Assembly: GCA_934122215.1 (NCBI GenBank)
Contig: CAKOWF010000013.1
Location: 1 to 27,457 of the forward strand
Reading direction: 5' to 3'
Source: an uncultured Bacilli bacterium
Lineage (GTDB): Bacteria > Bacillota_I > Bacilli_A > RF39 > UBA660
DNA: 27,457 bases
Shown: positions 26,101 to 27,457 of the stretch, piece by piece
How positions within the stretch are numbered: the stretch's first letter is position 1
Layout: the number at the start of each line of letters is the position of its first letter
Program-made: the position numbers and the translations under genes
Notes under the pieces: generated by a model
Databases searched by the model: none
What the model was told of the DNA's origin: nothing
Seen by the model: only the letters and a program-made list of their open reading frames with translations

Positions 26101-26209
26101 TACAAGAAAAATCTTCAACTTCCATTGCAGAAACATTAATAGTTAACATAAAAAATAAAATAAAATTAATAAATAAAATTAACAACTTTTTACTCTTGTA
26201 CATCATCAT
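17132..26209 (-). CDS. Giant secreted protein: three ALK/LTK-like glycine-rich domains, about 22 cadherin-like repeats, C-terminal dockerin
   Basis: The frame is open from TTG at 26233 (3033 residues, the numbering used here), but the AGGAGAGG ribosome site favours one of three consecutive ATGs at 26209-26201. A signal peptide ends near residue 36 (NVSA). Three glycine-rich domains (about 40-325, 497-790, 1060-1353) share IELWGAAGG, YVGGKG, GGYNGG, GGGATDVRL, LKSRIMVAGGGGG, GGSSFISGHAG and GYARITLL; this pattern is that of the ALK/LTK-like glycine-rich family (PF12810). Two cadherin-like repeats separate domains 1 and 2, three separate domains 2 and 3, and about 17 follow (1355-2884). A pre-dockerin module (2885-2968) and a dockerin (2969-3030) end the protein; both loops (DITKDGKVDLTD, DLTKDGRVDLTD) keep all calcium ligands. 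No membrane anchor or enzyme domain was seen. Probably a long cell-surface fibre or adhesin, held by a cohesin-like partner encoded downstream. Confidence 0.85.
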   Translation of the reverse strand: MMMYKSKKLLILFINFILFFMLTINVSAMEVEDFSCTEDYQEFVAPEYGNYKIELWGAAGGKNLDNNSYTNSGVRLGGKGAYTSGVITLKKNEKIYVYVGCKGRDAKKATIVAGGYNGGGRGDHDHSDDEASGAGGGATDVRLVKGDNWDDFTSLKSRIMIAGGGGGASYELRGGNAGTLSGEDTLYSKGGTQTTGYKFGIGQDGVYVNSNVDVAGGGGGYFGGFAKSSGASNSYKTAGAGGSSFVSGCTGCTAISGNSTENNVYFLDSNIHYSNYKFSDIVMKSGSEEMPNYLDNSVITGNSSDGHARITLINGISHFTKLDIENATIVQKLEDSVFEYDVIIPNDNFLTTINYETSVKNVTVFGAGKVTLKAGEVHTVSIIDNDTGDITIYNITPSLKKSTLKSISFNEKQFDFNPDQYEYIIEVPYNVFDLTPIIETYENTTYTIEKSTLKIGNNLVKINVSTQGMENSTYIFHVKRQESNNLKTIYESTGSSEEYVVPYSGYYEIELWGAAGGQGRTDYTLNYKGGKGGYTKGTIYLEKGTILYFYVGGKGLYAASVSKCVGGLGGYNGGAQGGIDGNCDSNPEPGAGGGGATDVRLVGGDWNNSDSLKSRIMVAGGGGGGSYSYVGSSAGGLNGYAGGEAKTFATQISGNAFGYATMVSSSDYTAGPGGSGSGYYGGITNKSDSASGGGGSSFISGHAGSIAINIDGTPKTNVYTELDNSIHYSNYKFEDTVMIDGNGYEWTTEKKTQIGMPTFDGKSKMNGNENSGYAKITFLGREKEDTLDSITLSSGTLDPVFDTDIKEYNVTLDSSISKLTVDATSPNPDLAIYGLGEYDIPAGKTDINIQLTSVKGNVNLYTIHVTREANSNKYLSNVLINGIKYDLFSPNKFEYNIELPTSTNYVDLEVIKGSTSQEVTGTGKFEFSDNSISKTILVVSEDKNESQHYIFNFTRKKSTKLKSIDLGNELIKNFDFSSDIYEYDIEIPDNILELNINTIAYYNGASIEIVGGHYLEKSGFITITSKLEGLEDTVYKINYTKTSNIDVPENLYEYTGNVQTFTALYGGKYKIELWGAAGGRGRTNYVLDKYGGSGGYTSGEIILNQNQNLYVYVGGKGKDSASVSRCVGGLGGYNGGAQGGIDGNCDSGPEPGAGGGGATDVRLVGGIWNDTDSLKSRIMVAGGGGGATYNVAGSSAGGLEGYIGNKGKSVATQIFGNAFGYATMVSDSDYTVGPGGAGSGYYAGTTSRSDGSSGGGGSSFISGHAGSIAINEDGNPKTTLFTTLSDSYHYSNFVFTNTVMIDGKGYNWTTTKEGITSMPDPYGGYYKEGTGNSKDGYARITLLSTLSSNNFLDSLTINDGDISIPFKTWITEYDLNLEEDDESIKIFAEAKDEDAAISGLGVVNVPPGNSKQTISVTASDGSVRNYVLNINRKGSSDPYPLDIQINKMNPYLCQKDSNYCNYTFDKDTTNYEITLPFMLNEVEVKPILKSGYQSVIYRKVEEGNTIELENGTFSLINDINTYEVEVTSEDGTQNTVYTYVFKRDMTGNNNLTSLKIVNPDIEIDFDPYKYEYYGTITSAYTSYDVEAIPESSDAKVSITGNTNLVLGINDAMVIVTASNGDTKTYLLHIYKEQDSNVFLKELEVVGNGSSLELSPQFNKLLNDYVISAPSNVKSVTINATPESGSASVTGLGNKDLKSGINNFSVQVTSESGDVNVYNLTINKDKNSNPLLSNIEIDGYTFNEEFSPTNYEYYLKIPKDVTSLDLNVTPQESTTNYRISGNRNLAKVNNTITIHSVAENQTTRDYYIYVTKPLSSNNYLKDIKLNTGTLNEAFNKETLEYTMDVSSDVDSIDVTGILDDSSSIIKGNGTYYLSTGVNVIKLIVQSETEEERTYTITINKDKNDDAGLKEIKNSAGSSVILSDSGEYQYLINVQYEVNQIEINGIPNVSTSTVNGNGTYSLKVGNNDIVLSVQSEKGTVKTYIVRVVRDMSLNDDLKYLFVKEGALSPRFQDTTILYDVKIPSDVNKLTIDAITEDENATYEIIGNQDFVEGVEKEVIVRVTAQHGNTKDYKLRVVKQKAITEEFYLDSLSIDSGTLSPTFDPKTQIYYASVDHDVDEITLTGSTNDSNVRVYGNGTYSLNVGKNPLAISVINGDGIQKDYQVIVTRKESNDATLSSLVVKGSTLSPKFNKKTDKYTLNTSKSSLEFSTIKTTESDATYEVIGNQDFKTGLNTVTIRVTAPDKTTTHDYVLSVNKSANTNNNLATLSVLGNNLVPNFHKGVTTYTISVDNNINNIVVAATPEVSTSVVSGVGSHQIGVGTNQIDITVTSEAGTAKKYTIIVTKDGSDNNYLSNLYTSEGVLTPVFDKDTLEYTVDVSNEIDKIEIDGKLEDLSSNVEGFKTYSLNEGENSIYITVTSESGVVRTYRIIVNREENVSSYLKELSVDDYDLSPSFDKENLEYFINVNNETTSLNINAIPEDEKATYEIKGNQNFVIGMNEVTIKVTAEDGTETEYILYVNRNLSTNNYLNSIELSEGTLVPNFDPNTMSYDVEVDNNVTSIYVNAVQQDSQSIVTTGNGLHNLVTGENTILIKVKSAIGVYRTYTLNINRKKSDNNYLSSLSIISNNKEIPFDFNKEKNDYSISVDSSVEYITLKATKEDSNASISNTGVKKLNLGSNEFEIPVVSESGMTNIYKITINREASTNNAVKIITPSVGTLTPEFNTGDKVYTLNVTKNDSLLSFEVELEDSRASVSGNEQKIIPDGDSVRTITITAEDGSTNIYTFNVVKESQSEVRLSSLKIKGYEFEFDKDTFTYNVSVSRSKKKLLESEIEAIPIDSEASVNLMGDIELLKDSNNVYTIEVIAKDGYTTQEYKLNITRDNDLHTINSDTYEIIRDDEDYTIGSNPNTNIESYKNGFKNNSENLVLYDKDNNKIDDDSQFIGTSMTVKLEENDVVYDELKIIVRGDITKDGKVDLTDQISLVNYVGKISTFDNDQLKASDLTKDGRVDLTDQIKLVNYVGKIITDIKK
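22175..23056 (-). repeat. Glycine-rich domain 3, near-duplicate of domain 2
   Basis: Residues 1060-1353 of the giant protein. It matches domain 2 almost residue for residue over long stretches, for example CVGGLGGYNGGAQGGIDGNC and SGGGGSSFISGHAGSIAIN in both. The DNA is also close, including cacagtttccatcaattc and tcctccaagtccacctacac shared exactly, pointing to a fairly recent duplication. Confidence 0.75.
23864..24745 (-). repeat. Glycine-rich domain 2, near-duplicate of domain 3
   Basis: Residues 497-790 of the giant protein, partner of the copy at 22175-23056. Domain 1 (25259-26116) is more diverged: it has no CDSxPEPG loop and carries its own Cys pair (GCTGC). Confidence 0.75.
25259..26116 (-). 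repeat. Glycine-rich domain 1 (diverged copy)
   Basis: Residues 40-325 of the giant protein. It shares the IELWGAAGG, GGATDVRL, SRIMIAGGGGG and GGSSFVSG blocks with domains 2 and 3, but has a His/Asp-rich loop (RGDHDHSDDEAS, 129-140) where they have the Cys-containing loop. Confidence 0.7.
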
Positions 26210-26235
26210 TATCAATACCTCTCCTATTATCAATA

Positions 26236-26265
26236 ATTATATCATAATTTACAATATATAGACAA
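26236..26265 (-). promoter_or_regulatory. Predicted promoter of the giant surface-protein gene
   Basis: TGATATAAT gives a perfect TATAAT (26236-26241) with an extended TG; TTGTCT (26260-26265) is 18 bases upstream as the -35. The -10 lies about 27 bases upstream of the ATG at 26209, which supports the ATG start. The upstream TTG at 26233 would fall in or right at the transcription start. Confidence 0.7.
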
Positions 26266-26279
26266 CATTTTAAAAAAAA

Positions 26280-26310
26280 ATTATAAAAAAGAAAGCCATT
26301 ATTTGCTTTC
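26280..26310 (-). terminator. Intrinsic terminator overlapping the end of the small membrane-anchored gene
   Basis: GAAAGC (arm 26305-26310) pairs with GCTTTC (arm 26291-26296) around an 8-base loop on the minus strand, followed by TTTTTT and a further T-run. The stop of the gene (26299-26301) lies inside the loop. Confidence 0.75.
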
Positions 26311-26739
26311 GTCAAATCCACATATAAGTTCAGTTTTAATATTATAAGAATCCTTTTCATAAGGTGATTTAGGATAAATAATAACTCTAGTACTTAATTT
26401 ATCACATTCTTTTTTCGTTTTAGAATTAACAAACTTATCAATTATCTTTTTATTATTATCAGAATTAAATCTGGATAAATTATCCAAATTTATTTTTATA
26501 CCTATAGTTTCATATTTTTTTACAAATTCTTTCTTTTCAGTATCATTAGTACCAACTTGATCATAATAAAAATTTTCATAAAAATTAATGCCCAACTCTT
26601 TTAACATATCATTTAATTTATCTTCTTCACTCTTTTTAGGGATAAGAATGATTATTAAAATAATAGCTATAATCAATATCAAAGCAGTTATAGCAATAAA
26701 ACAATTCTTTTTATTTAATCTTGTAATAATTTTCTTCAT
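26299..26739 (-). CDS. Small protein with one N-terminal transmembrane helix, unknown function
   Basis: This 146-residue protein starts MKKIITRLNKKNCF, has one strongly hydrophobic helix (about 13-34, FIAITALILIIAIILIIILI) and then a hydrophilic Lys/Asp-rich domain (35-146) that should lie outside the cell. Two cysteines (in KKECDKLS and LICGFD) could form a disulfide. C13 is not in a lipobox, so it is not a lipoprotein by pattern. I do not recognise a family. It has its own promoter (26764-26792), a modest ribosome site (TAGGTAAG) and a terminator before the giant gene, so it is a single-gene unit. Being next to the surface locus suggests, but does not show, a related cell-envelope role. Confidence 0.65.
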   Translation of the reverse strand: MKKIITRLNKKNCFIAITALILIIAIILIIILIPKKSEEDKLNDMLKELGINFYENFYYDQVGTNDTEKKEFVKKYETIGIKINLDNLSRFNSDNNKKIIDKFVNSKTKKECDKLSTRVIIYPKSPYEKDSYNIKTELICGFDESK

Positions 26740-26763
26740 AAATCTTACCTACCCATCAAAAAT

Positions 26764-26792
26764 ATTTTATCACAAAAAAAATAGAAAAACAA
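26764..26792 (-). promoter_or_regulatory. Predicted promoter of the small membrane-anchored protein
   Basis: TGATAAAAT (hexamer 26764-26769) as extended -10, with TTGTTT (26787-26792) 17 bases upstream on the minus strand, about 25 bases before ATG 26739. Confidence 0.6.
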
Positions 26793-26825
26793 CAAATTAA
26801 ATTTTAGCCTTTAAAAAAATCAAAT

Positions 26826-26996
26826 ATGTTTAAATATTACATTAATACTAATAATATGGATTATCACATTGAATTTTTCAAAACTGGAATGTCTGCCATT
26901 ATAAAAAAATGGTTACTAAACAATTGCAAAGAAAGTCCCCAAAAAATGATAAACATTATTAATTCTGAATATAAAGGAAAAAGTCTAGAAAATTAA
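26826..26996 (+). pseudogene. Remnant of a TetR-type regulator (C-terminal ligand-domain fragment only)
   Basis: On the plus strand a 56-codon frame reads MFKYYINTNNMDYHIEFFKT then GMSAIIKKWLLNNCKESPQK and a short tail. The pattern YxxxFFxxGxxAIIKKWLxNxCKESPxxM is the C-terminal end of TetR_C-type regulators (the DhaS/TetR_C_8 kind). The N-terminal HTH and most of the ligand domain, normally about 120 or more residues, are absent: an in-frame TAG lies 18 bases before the ATG, and I see no HTH in the other plus-strand frames. There is no good ribosome site. It is most simply a decayed gene. Expression as a short protein is possible but unsupported. It is the only plus-strand coding remnant in the window. 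Confidence 0.7.
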
Positions 26997-27003
26997 TTCT
27001 AGA
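26984..27003. terminator. Possible bidirectional terminator between convergent units
   Basis: TCTAGAA-AATTAA-TTCTAGA has 7-base arms. On the minus strand it is followed by CTTTTTCC, serving the metallopeptidase gene; on the plus strand by TTCTTTATAATTT, serving the TetR remnant, whose stop lies in the loop. The T-tracts are short, so efficiency is uncertain. Confidence 0.45.
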
Positions 27004-27064
27004 TTCTTTATAATTTAAATCAATAAATTGTAATTTATGTTGTTCATGATTATAAATATTATGA

Positions 27065-27457
27065 TTAATCTATATATGATAAAGTCTTCTCATAAAACAA
27101 CACTTTTTTGCCTTTAGGCACTTTCTTAATAATTTGAAATACATTATATACATCTGGATATGGAGATATTATACCCATACACATCATACCAAAACTTAAA
27201 CTACATACTGTTGAATTATTAGTTAATATAAAAATTAACATTGGGATTATTCCTAATATAAATGGTAATAAACACATTGTAATAAATTTACTTTTACTCA
27301 TAGGATAGGACGCTAATGCTACAAATGTTATAGGTTTTATAAATCCTATACTAACATTAACATTTTTGGGATAAACGATTCCATGTAAAATTTCATGAAC
27401 AATTAATAACATACATCCTATCAAAAAACCTAAAATTAAAAAAATTGGTTTTATTGA
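27065..27457 (-). CDS. DUF3267-like putative zinc metallopeptidase (integral membrane), 5' end beyond window
   Basis: The minus-strand frame enters the window at 27457 with no start seen and ends with TAA at 27065, giving 131 codons. A TTG at 27424 could be read as a start, but the frame stays open through the edge (SIKPIFLILGF...), and that stretch is part of a hydrophobic helix, so the gene is partial. The motif HEILHG (HExxHG) just after the first helix is a zincin-type metal site. It is followed by PKNVNVSIGF, a second pair of helices (about LLPFILGIIPMLIFIL), and SPYPDVYNVFQIIKKVPKG, where the Asp may be the third metal ligand. This layout matches the DUF3267 (putative zincin peptidase, PF11667) family of Firmicutes. 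Substrate and role are unknown. Confidence 0.75.
   Translation of the reverse strand, partial: SIKPIFLILGFLIGCMLLIVHEILHGIVYPKNVNVSIGFIKPITFVALASYPMSKSKFITMCLLPFILGIIPMLIFILTNNSTVCSLSFGMMCMGIISPYPDVYNVFQIIKKVPKGKKVLFYEKTLSYID

Noticed and set aside
8319..26233. Tandem repeats considered as a CRISPR array or non-coding satellite
   Set aside because: The repeats are about 260-270 bases, diverged, fully coding and in frame; there are no short identical repeats with unique spacers.
26588..26800. Plus-strand frame of 70 codons, hydrophobic
   Set aside because: Opposite the TM helix and promoter of the 146-residue gene; antisense shadow.
1..27457. Recoding of TGA as tryptophan, as in Mycoplasma
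   Set aside because: Tryptophans checked in sepF, yqeG and the giant protein are all TGG and no frame needs TGA read-through. Stops are TAA or TAG, which is expected at this base composition.

Overview
The window is very AT-rich and almost entirely coded on the minus strand. It uses the standard code: tryptophan is TGG wherever I checked, and every stop I could see is TAA or TAG. The gene content is that of a low-GC Firmicute: sepF next to divIVA, yqeG-yqeH, a cardiolipin synthase, a MATE transporter, and giant secreted proteins built from cadherin-like beta-sandwich repeats ending in dockerins. This suggests an uncultured, host-associated Bacilli/Mollicutes-related bacterium (RF39-like or 'Clostridium/Mycoplasma sp. 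CAG' type). That placement is inference from gene content, not a phylogenetic result.

Layout from the left edge: (1) a partial Rpn/PD-(D/E)XK-type nuclease gene, cut by the edge, with its own promoter and two palindromes upstream; (2) the division pair sepF-divIVA, overlapping; (3) the pair yqeG-yqeH, overlapping; (4) a cardiolipin synthase followed by a protein with four Myb/SANT-like repeats; (5) a small membrane protein with a near-consensus promoter; (6) a MATE transporter fused to a cytidylate-kinase-like domain. Most of these units have a recognisable sigma-A promoter, often with an extended -10 (TGnTATAAT-like).

Positions 8319-26233 (two thirds of the window) hold four surface-protein genes. 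A 3033-residue secreted protein has three ALK/LTK-like glycine-rich domains, about 22 cadherin-like repeats and a C-terminal dockerin. Downstream is a three-gene operon: a 1656-residue protein with an N-terminal cohesin-like domain, 14 repeats and a dockerin; a 693-residue protein with a cohesin-like domain, four repeats, a transmembrane helix and a 128-residue cytoplasmic tail; and a 544-residue protein with a cohesin-like domain, four repeats and a C-terminal transmembrane helix. Secreted dockerin proteins beside membrane-anchored cohesin-like proteins suggest a cellulosome-like scaffold with no visible enzyme, more like an adhesin or surface-fibre system. This is the most interesting part of the window.

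The right end holds a small membrane-anchored protein, a plus-strand remnant of a TetR-type regulator that keeps only the C-terminal domain, and an edge-truncated DUF3267-like zinc metallopeptidase. No tRNA, rRNA, CRISPR array or insertion sequence was seen.
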